The notes: a model not told the origin generated them from the letters alone. A stretch of 64,000 bases of DNA from Burkholderiales bacterium (GCA_024235755.1 JACKLV010000017.1:1-64000); one strand, 5' to 3'; positions 35,187 to 45,096 are shown, counted from the first letter of the stretch. Made by a program: numbers and translations.

Positions 35187-35381
35187 ATGAAACAACGTAC
35201 CGTCAACTGTCCGCAATGCGGCAAATCCGTGATCTGGAATCAAGCAAACCGGTTCCGCCCTTTTTGTTCCGAGCGCTGTAAAACCATGGATCTCGCACAC
35301 TGGGCGCAGGAATCCTACCGCTTTCCAGAGCCCGAACTTCCCGACACAGAACACGAAGAAAACGTAAAGGATAGAAATTAA
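35187..35381 (+). CDS. yacG: DNA gyrase inhibitor YacG
   Basis: A 64-residue zinc protein with the metal site CPQCGK...CSERC, followed by the conserved MDLAHWAQESYRFPEP. YacG binds GyrB and inhibits gyrase. The acidic C-terminal tail is usual. It is divergent from miaA and convergent with the Nudix-ThiE gene. Confidence 0.92.
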   Translation: MKQRTVNCPQCGKSVIWNQANRFRPFCSERCKTMDLAHWAQESYRFPEPELPDTEHEENVKDRN

Positions 35382-35420
35382 CCATCTATTATCAAGCTTG
35401 CTGCAAACAGTTTCACGGAA

Positions 35421-36374
35421 TTACAGACGATTGATTGCGCGTATCATGGCAACGCCATGCGCACCCATTTCCCTGGCGATGGTCAAATCACCCGGTTCCA
35501 TGCCACCCAGCGCATAAACCGGAAGCGGGTAGTCACGAATTAAAGCGGCAAATTTCCGCCACCCCATGGGCGCTGTATCGGCATGGCTTAACGTCGGCAG
35601 AACCGGCCCCAGTACCACAAAATCAACCTCGAGCAGTACCGCCTGATACAATTCCTCACGATTATGACAGGAAGCGCCACACCAGCCAGCCTCCGGTGCA
35701 GGACGCTCGGACAAAACCATGAGCTGCGGTGCGGTCAAATGAACGCCGTCAATTCCGCAAACATGAGGTATGACCGTATCACTGTTTTGCAAAACATACG
35801 CTCCCGCCCGGTGCGCTAACGAAATGACCTTTTCCGTAAACGCCCGCAGCGCTTCGCCTTCCATCGCTTTTTCCCGGATCTGAATCATCCGCAATCCATG
35901 CTGCAACGCCCGCTCAATCTGTTGCAAAGCGGCCGAAACACCAAGTTCGGACGCCTGGGTAATTGCGTAAACCGGCGGCAATAACAGTGCGCGTAAAACA
36001 GGCGCATTCGCGGGCAGCATGGGTGAAACCGTGATCTGACAGGGCTGTTGCCATGCCAGCTGTTGATGTTCCCGCGCCTGAGGTATTCCTTGCCACCGGT
36101 TCACACGGAAAAAACGCAAACAAACGGTAGCATGAGAATACGTAAAGTTGCGCGTAATCCACGGCTCGGCATTCAGAATCTGAATGCCCAGTTCTTCCTG
36201 AAGTTCACGGTCCAATGCATGCAAGGGCGCTTCTCCGGGTTCTATTTTACCGCCCGGAAATTCCCAGTAACCGGCATAAGGTTTGCCTTCGGGACGACAC
36301 GTCAATAAGAAACGGCCATCAGGCTGCACGATGACGGCAGCGGCAACATCGACAACTGCTGTAGGCCGGGGCAT
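35421..36374 (-). CDS. MutT-type Nudix hydrolase fused to a ThiE-like domain
   Basis: From ATG 36374 the protein has 317 residues. Residues 1-130 form a Nudix hydrolase with the box GGKIEPGEAPLHALDRELQEELG (given here as positions: G39 region to EELG about 61), as in MutT, which removes 8-oxo-dGTP. Residues 140-317 resemble thiamine-phosphate synthase (IQIREKAM, DGVHLT, GASCHN, LGPVLPTLSH), here in the variant common in Proteobacteria where the second part is probably not a true ThiE. The start is uncertain: GTG 36380 fits the AGGAG element better, and an open frame extends to 36479 into the preceding gene. Last gene of the argJ-ATPase unit. Confidence 0.85.
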   Translation of the reverse strand: MPRPTAVVDVAAAVIVQPDGRFLLTCRPEGKPYAGYWEFPGGKIEPGEAPLHALDRELQEELGIQILNAEPWITRNFTYSHATVCLRFFRVNRWQGIPQAREHQQLAWQQPCQITVSPMLPANAPVLRALLLPPVYAITQASELGVSAALQQIERALQHGLRMIQIREKAMEGEALRAFTEKVISLAHRAGAYVLQNSDTVIPHVCGIDGVHLTAPQLMVLSERPAPEAGWCGASCHNREELYQAVLLEVDFVVLGPVLPTLSHADTAPMGWRKFAALIRDYPLPVYALGGMEPGDLTIAREMGAHGVAMIRAINRL

Positions 36375-36405
36375 CGTCACAAACAAAAATCTCCTATCCG
36401 ACAGA

Positions 36406-37284
36406 TCAAATACCAGACCGGTTGCTGGATTGCTGTCGCCCCGCATAATCGCGCGCAAACTGCCACGCGACCCGGCCACTGCGCGAACCGCGTCCGAGTG
36501 CCCATTGCAATGCCGCCCGACGTATCTCTGGATTCATATCCATAAAGCCAAAATCTGCAAGCCAGCAGCGCACAATTTCCAGATACTGTTCCTGGTCAAA
36601 CGGATAAAACGATACCCATACACCGAAACGTTCCGACAGTGAAATTTTTTCTTCAATTGTTTCACTGGGGTGCACTTCTTCTCCTATGTGACGCGTATCG
36701 AGATTATCGCGCATGTATTCCGGCACCATATGCCGCCGGTTAGATGTGGCATAAATCAGCACATTATCCGAAACCGTCGCAACCGAGCCGTCCAGCACCA
36801 CCTTCAACGCCTTGTAACCCGGCTCATCGCGTTCAAACGACAGATCGTCGCAGAACACGATAAAACGTTCGGGTCGCTGCGCTATTAGCTCCACAATGTC
36901 ATGCAAATCTACCAAATGATATTTTTCCACCTCGATCAGGCGCAATCCGTCGCCGGCATACTGATTCAGCAAAGCTTTGATCAATGATGATTTGCCGGTG
37001 CCACGCGCACCGGTCAACAATACGTTATTTGCTGAAAACCCCTGTACAAACTGACGGGTATTCTGATCGACAAGCGCTTTTTGCGCATCAACGCCGCGCA
37101 AATCTTTCAGTGTTATCCGATGCGGGTGCGTTACCGGCTGAATGAAGCCACAGTTTTGCCGCCGTCGCCATCGAAACGCGATGCCTGCAGACCAGTCAGG
37201 TTCGGGCGGCGTTACCGGCAGAAAATTTTCCAAACGGTCAAGCAGTTTATCTGCCCGGTCGCAAAGCTTCTCCAATTCCGCCAT
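36406..37284 (-). CDS. DUF815 family AAA-type ATPase
   Basis: A 292-residue P-loop ATPase from ATG 37284 (a TTG at 37296 is the alternative). Walker A is LLTGARGTGKSSLIKAL, Walker B FIVFCDDLSFE, sensor-1 region VLIYATSNRRHMVPE; the order and spacing are those of DUF815, soluble AAA-type ATPases of unknown role found widely in bacteria. It follows argJ by 20 nt and precedes the Nudix-ThiE gene by about 31 nt, so the three are likely cotranscribed. Confidence 0.88.
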   Translation of the reverse strand: MAELEKLCDRADKLLDRLENFLPVTPPEPDWSAGIAFRWRRRQNCGFIQPVTHPHRITLKDLRGVDAQKALVDQNTRQFVQGFSANNVLLTGARGTGKSSLIKALLNQYAGDGLRLIEVEKYHLVDLHDIVELIAQRPERFIVFCDDLSFERDEPGYKALKVVLDGSVATVSDNVLIYATSNRRHMVPEYMRDNLDTRHIGEEVHPSETIEEKISLSERFGVWVSFYPFDQEQYLEIVRCWLADFGFMDMNPEIRRAALQWALGRGSRSGRVAWQFARDYAGRQQSSNRSGI

Positions 37285-37304
37285 AGACTCTTTCAACTCG
37301 CAAG

Positions 37305-38531
37305 TTAACTGCGGTAACCCGCGTTGATTTTCACATAATCGTATGAGAAATCACACGTCCAGACAGTTGACGATGCGGTACCGCGGTTCAACACAATCTT
37401 TACGGTAATTTCAGATTGATTCATGACGGATTGACCGTCTTCTTCCCGGTAGGTCGACGCGCGTCCACCTTTCTCGGCAACCAGTACATCCCCGAGATAC
37501 AGCTCAATACCGCTGATATCGAGATCATTGATGCCTGCATAACCAATCGCCGCGAGTATTCTGCCGAGATTCGGATCGGATGCAAAAAAAGCGGTTTTCA
37601 CCAACGGCGAATGCGCTACGGCGTAGGCCACCAGCCTGCATTCTTCTTCATTATGGCCGGCATCAACCCGGACGGTAATAAATTTGGTCGCTCCCTCGCC
37701 ATCACGCACGATCATTTGCGCCAGCGATACAGCCACATCGGTTACAGCATCCCTGAGCTGCTCAAATTCAGCGCTGTCTCGTTCACTGATTTCGGCATGT
37801 CCGGCACAACCGGTTGCCATCGCCATCAATGCATCGTTTGTCGATGTATCGCCATCCACCGTAATGCAGTTAAACGAATGATCCGCTGCATAACGCACGA
37901 TCTCTTGCAACAGCGCTTGGCTGATACTGGCGTCAGTCGCGACAAAACCCAGCATAGTCGCCATGTTCGGGCGAATCATGCCCGATCCTTTGGCAATACC
38001 GGTAACGGTCACTGTGCGGCCATTCAGTTTCATCTGTCTGGATACACCTTTGGGCACGATATCTGTTGTCATAATCGCCTGCGCTGCGTCAAACCAGTTA
38101 TCCGTTTTGAGATTTGCCACGGCCGCGGGCAGTCCGCCAACCACTGCGTCAACCGGCAACGGTTCCATAATTACACCGGTAGAAAATGGAAGCACCTGTT
38201 GCGCTTCACAACCCAGCAATTCGGCCAGCGCCGCACACGTGGTACGGGCATGTTGCAGCCCTGTTTCCCCGGTGCCAGCATTGGCATTGCCTGTATTCAC
38301 CACCAGCGCCCGAGTCGGTGACAATGCCAGATGCGCTTTTGCCACGATAACTGGCGCGGCACAAAAGCGGTTTTGCGTGAAAACACCGGCAACCCGGCTG
38401 CCTTCATCCAGTTTGATAACCAGCAGATCTTTGCGGTGCTGTTTTTTTATACCGGCTTCGGCAATCCCCAACGAAACGCCTGGTACCGGCAGCAAATGTT
38501 CTGAAGATAAAGCAGAGATGTTAACAGGCAT
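37305..38531 (-). CDS. argJ: Bifunctional glutamate N-acetyltransferase / amino-acid acetyltransferase
   Basis: A 408-residue ArgJ that recycles acetyl groups in arginine synthesis. The self-cleavage site is in RPNMATMLGF (cleavage between Ala and Thr), with TNDALMAMATGCAG and FFASDPNLGRILAAIGYAG also conserved. The proprotein splits into alpha and beta chains that form the active enzyme. Normal length. Start ATG 38531. Confidence 0.96.
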   Translation of the reverse strand: MPVNISALSSEHLLPVPGVSLGIAEAGIKKQHRKDLLVIKLDEGSRVAGVFTQNRFCAAPVIVAKAHLALSPTRALVVNTGNANAGTGETGLQHARTTCAALAELLGCEAQQVLPFSTGVIMEPLPVDAVVGGLPAAVANLKTDNWFDAAQAIMTTDIVPKGVSRQMKLNGRTVTVTGIAKGSGMIRPNMATMLGFVATDASISQALLQEIVRYAADHSFNCITVDGDTSTNDALMAMATGCAGHAEISERDSAEFEQLRDAVTDVAVSLAQMIVRDGEGATKFITVRVDAGHNEEECRLVAYAVAHSPLVKTAFFASDPNLGRILAAIGYAGINDLDISGIELYLGDVLVAEKGGRASTYREEDGQSVMNQSEITVKIVLNRGTASSTVWTCDFSYDYVKINAGYRS

Positions 38532-38624
38532 AGCGGTTCAGTCTGTCAGATAAAAACCGCTATGCTACCGCATCTTTCGCAAAAATTTACAAAAATTGTT
38601 TAACGTGCCTGATTCTCGTAGCAA

Positions 38625-39878
38625 TTACTTTTCTTTTTGCTGAAGCGTTTGCACTCGCTTATTAAGCCATTGCTCGATATCATGCAACAGCCTGCTTCTT
38701 AAGGGTTCTGTCAAGAACAGATGTTGGTGGTAACGCGATTGCGACAATGCCCGATAGGCATTATCGGGATGATTGTGTATTGTCGCATGAATAAAATCTT
38801 TGCTGCCCCAGGCGGGTGTGATGGGATCATGCGCTGAATAAATCAAAAAATACGGCGTGGAAAATCCATCCATATGGCGGCGAAACTGTACGATTTCGCT
38901 TTCAATCCCTTTCACATACCGCAGCAGGCTGCGGCGGATGATCCAACCATCCTCCCTCAAGCTCGCCTTTTCCTGCGCACTGTCAGTCAGATAATCCACA
39001 ACCCAACCGGGCGCGGACGGTGTGGCAAAACGACGGATACCCGGCCACGAAAGTACTTCAAACATACCGTCCAGCACCGGCACGGTCAGCAAAGACACTA
39101 GCTGATTGAAAATCAGCACCGGTAACGGCTCATCGTGAGGGTGCAAGAAATGTGTCTCGGCATGAAACGACAACTTAATCAACGGATTGGCCAGCCAACC
39201 CCGCCAGCCAGGGACTTCGCTAACGGCAAAACCGGGTCCCAGAAACACGACACCTGCTATTCGGCTGACCGGGCCATCGGCAGCTTGCGGTTGCAGCATG
39301 TACGAAGCCGTCACCAAAGCACCCAGGCTATGCGCAACGATAAACACCGGCTTATTCTTTTTATACTGCATATCGCAGATACGCACCGTTTCTATGATTG
39401 CGCGATCGAGATCCCGGCGCATCGGTTCCAGGTCGTCAAGCGCGGTTTGAGCCAGATACGCGTCACTGACATCTTGCCTGCCAGCCCCGTCAGACAGTGC
39501 CCTATCCGCCTGCTGCAATACGGGATTGGACAAACCGTGTGCATAATAATCAAAACCAGCCACCATGAACTGCTGCGAGAAAAAACGCGCAACATCCTCA
39601 TAACGGCCGATATGCTCATTCATACCGTGCACAAGCAGCAAGCAACCTACAGGCGGGTTTTCCGTCGGCGGTGACATGACACGCAGCAACAAGGATTGCG
39701 ACGGCGTTGCTTCCTCACCTGTGTCGGTTGATCCGGATACTTGGAATTCCTTTCCCCAACGCGGATAGGGCTTGTCGACAAATTGCGGCTGCATGCAACC
39801 CGACAATAACGCCAGCATGAGTAACAGGAAAATTCTATGTATCAATACCGCCAGCGACCTACCTTGCATCAATTTCAT
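38625..39878 (-). CDS. Alpha/beta-hydrolase lipoprotein (serine aminopeptidase S33 / lysophospholipase type)
   Basis: A 417-residue protein with a lipoprotein signal (lipobox LLSGC at about residues 24-28) and an alpha/beta hydrolase domain: oxyanion region LLVHGMNEHIGRYEDVA, nucleophile elbow VAHSLGALV (Ser about 187), an Asp in IYSAHDPITP and a His near SRYHQHLFL. The pattern fits the monoacylglycerol lipase/lysophospholipase group. Its ATG overlaps the end of the macro-domain gene by 4 nt, so the two are translationally coupled. The substrate is unknown. Confidence 0.85.
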   Translation of the reverse strand: MKLMQGRSLAVLIHRIFLLLMLALLSGCMQPQFVDKPYPRWGKEFQVSGSTDTGEEATPSQSLLLRVMSPPTENPPVGCLLLVHGMNEHIGRYEDVARFFSQQFMVAGFDYYAHGLSNPVLQQADRALSDGAGRQDVSDAYLAQTALDDLEPMRRDLDRAIIETVRICDMQYKKNKPVFIVAHSLGALVTASYMLQPQAADGPVSRIAGVVFLGPGFAVSEVPGWRGWLANPLIKLSFHAETHFLHPHDEPLPVLIFNQLVSLLTVPVLDGMFEVLSWPGIRRFATPSAPGWVVDYLTDSAQEKASLREDGWIIRRSLLRYVKGIESEIVQFRRHMDGFSTPYFLIYSAHDPITPAWGSKDFIHATIHNHPDNAYRALSQSRYHQHLFLTEPLRSRLLHDIEQWLNKRVQTLQQKEK

Positions 39879-40417
39879 TTGCTGGTGCAGGCATAGAGCG
39901 CCTCGGCAAAAACCCGCAAATCAGACTCGCCAAACAAAACGAAACGGATATGTTTGACTCTAACAAGGTCTGGAAGCGCATCCAACACTGTTTTCAATGC
40001 GATCTTGGCGGCGGATGGCAGCGGAAAGCCAAAAACACCGGTCGAAATGGCCGGAAACGCTATGGATTCAACGCTATTTTCTTCAGCCAGCTGCAAAGCA
40101 TTACGATAACACGATGCCAGCAATACGTCGGAAGGTTCATCGACGCCATAAACCGGCCCTAGGCAATGAATGACATAACGGTTCGGCAACCGGCATGCGC
40201 CGGTGATGACTGCCTGGCCGGGCCGAATTGGCGCAAACTGCCTGCATTCCGCTTCGAGCTCAGGTCCGGCGCTCCGATGAATGGCGCCAGCAACGCCGCC
40301 ACCTGTCTGCAACGCGGCATTGGCTGCATTGACAATGGCCGCCATATCCGGTTGTTCGGCAATATTCCCCTGAATGCATTCAATAAGAACGCCATTTGAT
40401 TTGAATTGAGTCACCAT
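39875..40417 (-). CDS. Macro-domain protein (O-acetyl-ADP-ribose deacetylase type)
   Basis: A 180-residue macro domain with the ADP-ribose binding motifs IVNAANAALQTGGGVAGAIH and AFPAISTGVFGFP, and PGQAVITGA. Such enzymes remove acetyl groups from O-acetyl-ADP-ribose or reverse ADP-ribosylation. The active-site Asn and Asp-equivalent positions of the YmdB group are present in part (NAAN). It starts a two-gene unit with the lipoprotein hydrolase. Confidence 0.92.
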   Translation of the reverse strand: MVTQFKSNGVLIECIQGNIAEQPDMAAIVNAANAALQTGGGVAGAIHRSAGPELEAECRQFAPIRPGQAVITGACRLPNRYVIHCLGPVYGVDEPSDVLLASCYRNALQLAEENSVESIAFPAISTGVFGFPLPSAAKIALKTVLDALPDLVRVKHIRFVLFGESDLRVFAEALYACTSK

Positions 40418-40531
40418 GCTGTTGCTTCGATTTCAACTGAAACCAGGCTAATCGGAATACAACGATTGTATTCATCTAGGCATGATACGTCCAATTTCTG
40501 TATTTCGATACCGTCCGTCTGAACATACAAT

Positions 40532-40801
40532 CTACATACCGCTCAACTGCTTAAATTTGGCATATTGTTTGAGCAACGGAATCAGTTGAGATAAATGCCA
40601 TATCTCCAACACGATACCGACAACCAGCATGGCGCTAACCAGTTCCTGATGATTTAACAACGGATGAAATGCGTCGCCTTTTGCGACATACAGGCCGTAA
40701 ATCCCCAGCCCCAGAAACAGTGCGGCGATTGCGCCGATGATTTGCATACGGATAATGCCGTTTCGTATCTCGATTCGTTCGTTTTCTTTACGTGTTCCCA
40801 T
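40532..40801 (-). CDS. Small two-helix membrane protein
   Basis: An 89-residue protein with two hydrophobic segments (about residues 18-38 and 55-73) and charged ends, probably an inner-membrane protein. Not recognised. It stands between the macro-domain and TfpX/Z genes on the same strand. Confidence 0.6.
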   Translation of the reverse strand: MGTRKENERIEIRNGIIRMQIIGAIAALFLGLGIYGLYVAKGDAFHPLLNHQELVSAMLVVGIVLEIWHLSQLIPLLKQYAKFKQLSGM

Positions 40802-40932
40802 TTATTGATTGATCTCCAATCCAGTTTGTTTAAAAAATATTTGCAAGACAGCCGATAAGCCAATACCCGATGAGCCATTACCAATGACAAGGCAAATCAG
40901 AAAACAGCTTTTCAGCTGACCGGCCTATTGGT

Positions 40933-41718
40933 TTATTGCTTGTATGGCGCATTGAGTGTTCCCTTGACATCCCCGGCTTTTGAAAAAATCAGAATCACAT
41001 TATGGTAACGAGCATGCAAAGGCATATAAATGAAATCGCTTCTACTACCTCCGGACTGCGCTAAAAAGGCATCGAGTTCCTGCCGCATTTGCGCATTGTG
41101 CGTAACAATCTCATCAATATCGAGCCGGTTCACAAATATTTCACTGCGGTTTTGTTTGAACGGGCGGTAAAGCTGAGGCTGTTCAAACGGCGCCAGCTGT
41201 TTTTCAGTGCTCAAGGCGAGCAGCTCATGAAGCTCCTCGATACTGACCGGACGTCTGGCATGAATCAGTACGGGCATTTCCGTGCCGTATTGCGCCAGTT
41301 GATCCAAGTCGATATTCTGCAGGTGATACGCTTTGGCAGGCATGCTGTAGAATTCACCGTCCCAGTGAACGATGGCAACCGGGCGCTCGTCATGCACGGT
41401 ATAAATGCCCCAGGCAAGCACACTGGCCTGTACCAGTGCAATCGTTCCAAGATCAAAACGGATTTCCCGCTTCGACTTTCCCGGATTGAAAATGATCAGC
41501 GTCATCAACGGACCGAGCACCAGATCGATCAAAGCCACGATGCGAATACCCTGCCAGCCGCCATCCGCTGTAAAATACGGCAAGGGATACCATTTAAAAA
41601 CAATAAAATAAGCGAGAACCAGAAAAACAACACCGCTGATTGCCAGATGAATGCCGGCCGCCTTGAATTTGGATTTGATTAATGAAGTGTGTTTTGCAAT
41701 CGACATTGCTGCTTCCAT
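40933..41718 (-). CDS. TfpX/TfpZ family type IV pilin accessory protein
   Basis: A 261-residue membrane protein with three to four N-terminal helices (IHLAISGVVFLVLAYFIVF, LIDLVLGPLMTLIIF, LGTIALVQASVLAWGIYTV) and a C-terminal periplasmic-type domain. The motif GIYTVHDERPVAIVHW matches the TfpX/TfpZ family, chaperones for the assembly of certain type IVa pilins. No pilin gene is next to it here, so the partner must be elsewhere. ATG 41718 is chosen as GAGG lies 5 nt upstream; an in-frame start at 41757 lacks one. Confidence 0.85.
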   Translation of the reverse strand: MEAAMSIAKHTSLIKSKFKAAGIHLAISGVVFLVLAYFIVFKWYPLPYFTADGGWQGIRIVALIDLVLGPLMTLIIFNPGKSKREIRFDLGTIALVQASVLAWGIYTVHDERPVAIVHWDGEFYSMPAKAYHLQNIDLDQLAQYGTEMPVLIHARRPVSIEELHELLALSTEKQLAPFEQPQLYRPFKQNRSEIFVNRLDIDEIVTHNAQMRQELDAFLAQSGGSRSDFIYMPLHARYHNVILIFSKAGDVKGTLNAPYKQ

Positions 41719-41947
41719 GAATACCTCACTGCTTGCGTGTAAATTGAAGTAGATCAAATTAAATCGAAAGAAATAGCTAATTTGTGCTCAGAAAAACTGA
41801 TGAGAATCTTCGGCAAATCGCTGAAAAATGTTGTCGCGGCGCGAATACAGACAGTTTTTCGACAACCTGCTCAATAACGGCACTTGGATTTTGTGCTTTA
41901 ATACTACAAAAACGTCATCTTACAACTTCGATAAATACAGGCAAACC

Positions 41948-42352
41948 ATGAAAAAACAACTTTCAGCGCTATTTATTCTCACTTTAATTCCAATAACCGG
42001 GCTTACACAACAGCCGGGAATCAGTCAGGAACAGATGCAGCAGCTCATGCAACAAGCACAGCAAATGCAGACCTGCATGTCCCGGGTTGACCAGAGCGCC
42101 ATGATGGAAATGGGGCAAAAAGCACAAGCTGTGGAAGCCAAAATCAAATCCTTGTGTCAGGCCGGAAAACGCGATGAAGCGCTGGATACTGCGATCGCTT
42201 TCGGGCGGGAAATGGCCGATGATGAAAATATCCGGATCGCCCGGGAATGCGGCAAAATGGCACAAAAAATGCTGCCCGACTTCAAATTTCCGACCAGCAA
42301 AGCGGAAGCTGAAGCGCAAAACAGTCATATCTGCGACGCATATGCGCAATAA
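41948..42352 (+). CDS. Small secreted Gln/Met-rich protein
   Basis: A 134-residue protein with a signal peptide (KKQLSALFILTLIPITGL) and a mature part rich in Gln and Met (EQMQQLMQQAQQMQTCM) followed by three further Cys. No family recognised. Start ATG 41948, with AGG 7 nt upstream; an in-frame extension from 41828 lacks a signal-like start. It lies 30 nt before the tpm-like gene on the same strand. Confidence 0.7.
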   Translation: MKKQLSALFILTLIPITGLTQQPGISQEQMQQLMQQAQQMQTCMSRVDQSAMMEMGQKAQAVEAKIKSLCQAGKRDEALDTAIAFGREMADDENIRIARECGKMAQKMLPDFKFPTSKAEAEAQNSHICDAYAQ

Positions 42353-42382
42353 ATTGGCAAACCGCTCAATCAGGCTATCGGC

Positions 42383-43060
42383 ATGACTCAATCTTACTGG
42401 CTCGACCGGTGGGAACGCAATGAGACCGGGTTTCATCAGGATACGTACAATCCGTACCTGATCGAATACTGGCCGACACTGCGTCTTGCCGCCGGCAGCC
42501 GGGTATTTGTGCCGCTTTGCGGAAAAACGCGCGACATGATTTGGCTGCGCGATCAGGGCCATGCCGTTTTGGGTGTCGAATTGAGCGCACTCGCGGTGCA
42601 AAACTTCTACCGGGAAAATGCGCTTGCGCCAAAGCAGGCGCAATATACTAGAAAACAGTTCAATCACTTTTCCGATGGCAATATCGATATACTCCACGGC
42701 GATTTTTTCGATCTAAACAAAAACGATCTGACCAGCATCCAAGCCGTCTATGACCGCGCATCGCTGGTCGCATTGCCGCCGGATCTGCGCAGGCGGTATG
42801 CCGCGCACATGTTCGACATTCTACCGCCTGCCACGCAGATTCTGCTGGTCGGATTCGACTATCCGCAGATTGAAATGCAGGGGCCGCCCTATGCGGTGCC
42901 GCACGAAGAAGTTATCGCGCTCTATCTGCCAAACGCCGACGTGCGTCTGTTGACGCAAATTGACGTACTCGCTGACAACCCACGTTTTCAGCAGCGCGGA
43001 TTGACCCGCCTGGTCGAAAGCGTTTATCTATTGACGCTGCATCATCCGGAAAAATCCTGA
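42383..43060 (+). CDS. tpm: Thiopurine S-methyltransferase family protein
   Basis: A 225-residue class I SAM methyltransferase of the TPMT family: YWLDRWERNETGFHQD at the N-terminus, the SAM site VFVPLCGKTRDMIWLRDQGH and VLGVELS, then YDRASLVALPPDLRRRYA and the DYPQIEMQGPPYAVPHEEV loop. In bacteria these enzymes methylate thiols and also oxidised tellurium or selenium compounds. Convergent with the ROK kinase gene, 8 bp apart. Confidence 0.92.
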   Translation: MTQSYWLDRWERNETGFHQDTYNPYLIEYWPTLRLAAGSRVFVPLCGKTRDMIWLRDQGHAVLGVELSALAVQNFYRENALAPKQAQYTRKQFNHFSDGNIDILHGDFFDLNKNDLTSIQAVYDRASLVALPPDLRRRYAAHMFDILPPATQILLVGFDYPQIEMQGPPYAVPHEEVIALYLPNADVRLLTQIDVLADNPRFQQRGLTRLVESVYLLTLHHPEKS

Positions 43061-43068
43061 GCAGGAAA

Positions 43069-43974
43069 TTAACCTATCCGATCGATTTCATGCGGACGCC
43101 AAAGCTGTGCGGCGCCACGCACGCCGGAACTGTCGCCATGCACGTTCTTCAACACGGGCGTGATGAATTCGTCATTAAACACATAGTGCGCCAGGCGTTC
43201 ACGCCCCTCTGAATAGAGTCTTTGCACATTCGACAAACCGCCGCCGAGCACAATCGCATCGGGATCGAGGATATTAACCACCATCGCCAGTGCGCGGCCG
43301 AACCGGTCGAAAAACCGTTGCATGGCGGCTTCAGCCAGCGCATCGCCTTGCGCCGCCAACGCAACGACATCACCGGCAGCCAGCGCCGCACCCCCGCCGG
43401 AACGATGAAAATCAGCCGCGAGACCCGGGCCAGAAATCAGCGTTTCCACGCAACCGCGATGACCGCAATAGCAATCCGGCCCATCGCGTTCAAGGATATT
43501 ATGCCCCCACTCTCCGCCGATATGCTGACGGCCTGCATGCAGCTGCCCGTTGAACACAACGCCCCCGCCCACGCCGGTGCCCATAATCACGCCAAACACC
43601 ACGCCATAGCCTTTTCCCGCGCCATCCAGCGCTTCGCTCAAGGCAAAACAGTTTGCATCATTGGCGATTCGCAGCGGACGGTTTAACAAACTCTGCAAAT
43701 CCTCCAGCAATGGCTGTCCGTTCAGACAAACGGTATTGGAGTTTTTCATGCACCCCGTCACCGTTGAAATCGCACCGGGCGTGCCGATACCTACCGAACA
43801 ACGCCTGCCCGCACCTGCTTCAAGCTGTTCAACCAGCTGTGCCACTGCATTCAGAATCGCCCGATAACCCTCGGCCTGTGGCGTAGTTATGCGTTTTCTC
43901 AGCAATTCGTGACCCTCATCGTCCAGTACCACACCTTCTATCTTGGTTCCCCCCAAATCGATACCGATGCGCAT
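43069..43974 (-). CDS. ROK-family sugar kinase
   Basis: A 301-residue kinase with the phosphate-binding start IGIDLGGTKIEGVVLD, the catalytic Asp in NDANCFALSEA, the GTGVGGGVVFNG loop and the zinc-binding CXCGXXGCXE motif in GPDCYCGHRGCVETLIS. ROK kinases of this type phosphorylate fructose, N-acetylglucosamine or glucose; the substrate cannot be chosen from sequence alone. It stands alone, 14 nt from the end of prfB on the same strand. Confidence 0.9.
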   Translation of the reverse strand: MRIGIDLGGTKIEGVVLDDEGHELLRKRITTPQAEGYRAILNAVAQLVEQLEAGAGRRCSVGIGTPGAISTVTGCMKNSNTVCLNGQPLLEDLQSLLNRPLRIANDANCFALSEALDGAGKGYGVVFGVIMGTGVGGGVVFNGQLHAGRQHIGGEWGHNILERDGPDCYCGHRGCVETLISGPGLAADFHRSGGGAALAAGDVVALAAQGDALAEAAMQRFFDRFGRALAMVVNILDPDAIVLGGGLSNVQRLYSEGRERLAHYVFNDEFITPVLKNVHGDSSGVRGAAQLWRPHEIDRIG

Positions 43975-43988
43975 TTTTGTCCGTGCGA

Positions 43989-45096
43989 TTATTTCACCCC
44001 TTCCTTCAAACTCGCCATAATAAACTGGTTGAGGTCGCCGTCGAGCACTGCCTGGGTATTGCCGGTCTCGACGTTGGTGCGCAGGTCTTTGATGCGCGAC
44101 TGATCGAGCACATAGGAGCGAATCTGATGACCCCAGCCGATATCGGTTTTGGCGTCTTCGATGTTTTGTTTTTCTTCGTTGCGCTTACGCAGCTCTGCCT
44201 CAAACAACCGGGATTTCAGCATTGACATTGCCTCCGACCTGTTCTTATGCTGCGAGCGGCTGCTCTGGCACTGCACGACAATGTTGGTCGGCAAGTGCGT
44301 TACGCGCACGGCGGAATCGGTTTTGTTGATATGCTGCCCGCCCGCGCCTGAAGCACGGAACGTATCGACCCGCAAATCCGCAGGATTGATATCGACCTCA
44401 AACGATTCATCGACTTCTGGGTAAACAAAAATACTGGCAAATGACGTATGACGGCGGTTGCCCGAGTCAAACGGCGATTTTCTGACCAGGCGGTGTACGC
44501 CGGTCTCCGTCCTCAAATAACCGTAAGCATACTCGCCGGTCACTTTCAAGGTGGCGCTTTTAATGCCGGCGATATCGCCGGGCGATTCCTCGAGCACTTC
44601 CACCTGCAACCCCTGCCGCTCGCAGTACCGCAGGTACATGCGTTCCAGCATGGCCGCCCAGTCCTGCGCTTCGGTACCGCCCGAACCGGACTGCACGTCC
44701 AGGAAACAATTGCTGGGGTCCATCGGATCGGAAAACATCCGGCGAAACTCCAGTTTCGCCACGGTTTCTTCCACCGTTTGGATGTCGTCGGCAATGCTGT
44801 TCAACGCTGCATCATCGGACTCTTCTTTTGCCAGCACAAATAATTCGCCGGTATCGCTCAATTGATGATCCAGCGATTCAAGCGTCAGTACCACGTCTTC
44901 CAGCGCTTTCTTTTCCCGGCTCACCTGTTCCGCCTGCTTGGCGTCATTCCAGATAGTTGGGTCTTCGAGCAAACGGTTTAACTCAACAAGTTTTAATTTC
45001 TTGCTGTCGTAGTCAAAGATACCTCCGCAAGTCATGGGTGCGTGTATTGAGCGCTTCAAGCTGTTCATCCATTGCATTGATTTGTTCTGCGTCCAT
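43989..45096 (-). CDS. prfB: Peptide chain release factor 2, with programmed +1 frameshift
   Basis: RF2 ends translation at UGA and UAA. The coding region has two frames: ATG 45096 to an in-frame TGA at 45015-45013 (27 codons), then the +1 frame from GAC 45014 to the stop at 43989, giving about 368 residues. The junction CGG-AGG-TAT-CTT-TGA-C reproduces the conserved autoregulatory site: a Shine-Dalgarno-like AGG, the slippery CTT and the TGA read by RF2 itself. The GGQ motif in GAGGQHINKTD and the stop-codon reading region are present. Divergent from ispD. Confidence 0.95.
45012..45024 (-). promoter_or_regulatory. prfB programmed +1 frameshift site
   Basis: AGG-TAT-CTT-TGA-C on the minus strand, with the CTT codon at 45018-45016 and the TGA at 45015-45013. 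Low RF2 lets the ribosome slip forward one base. Confidence 0.93.
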
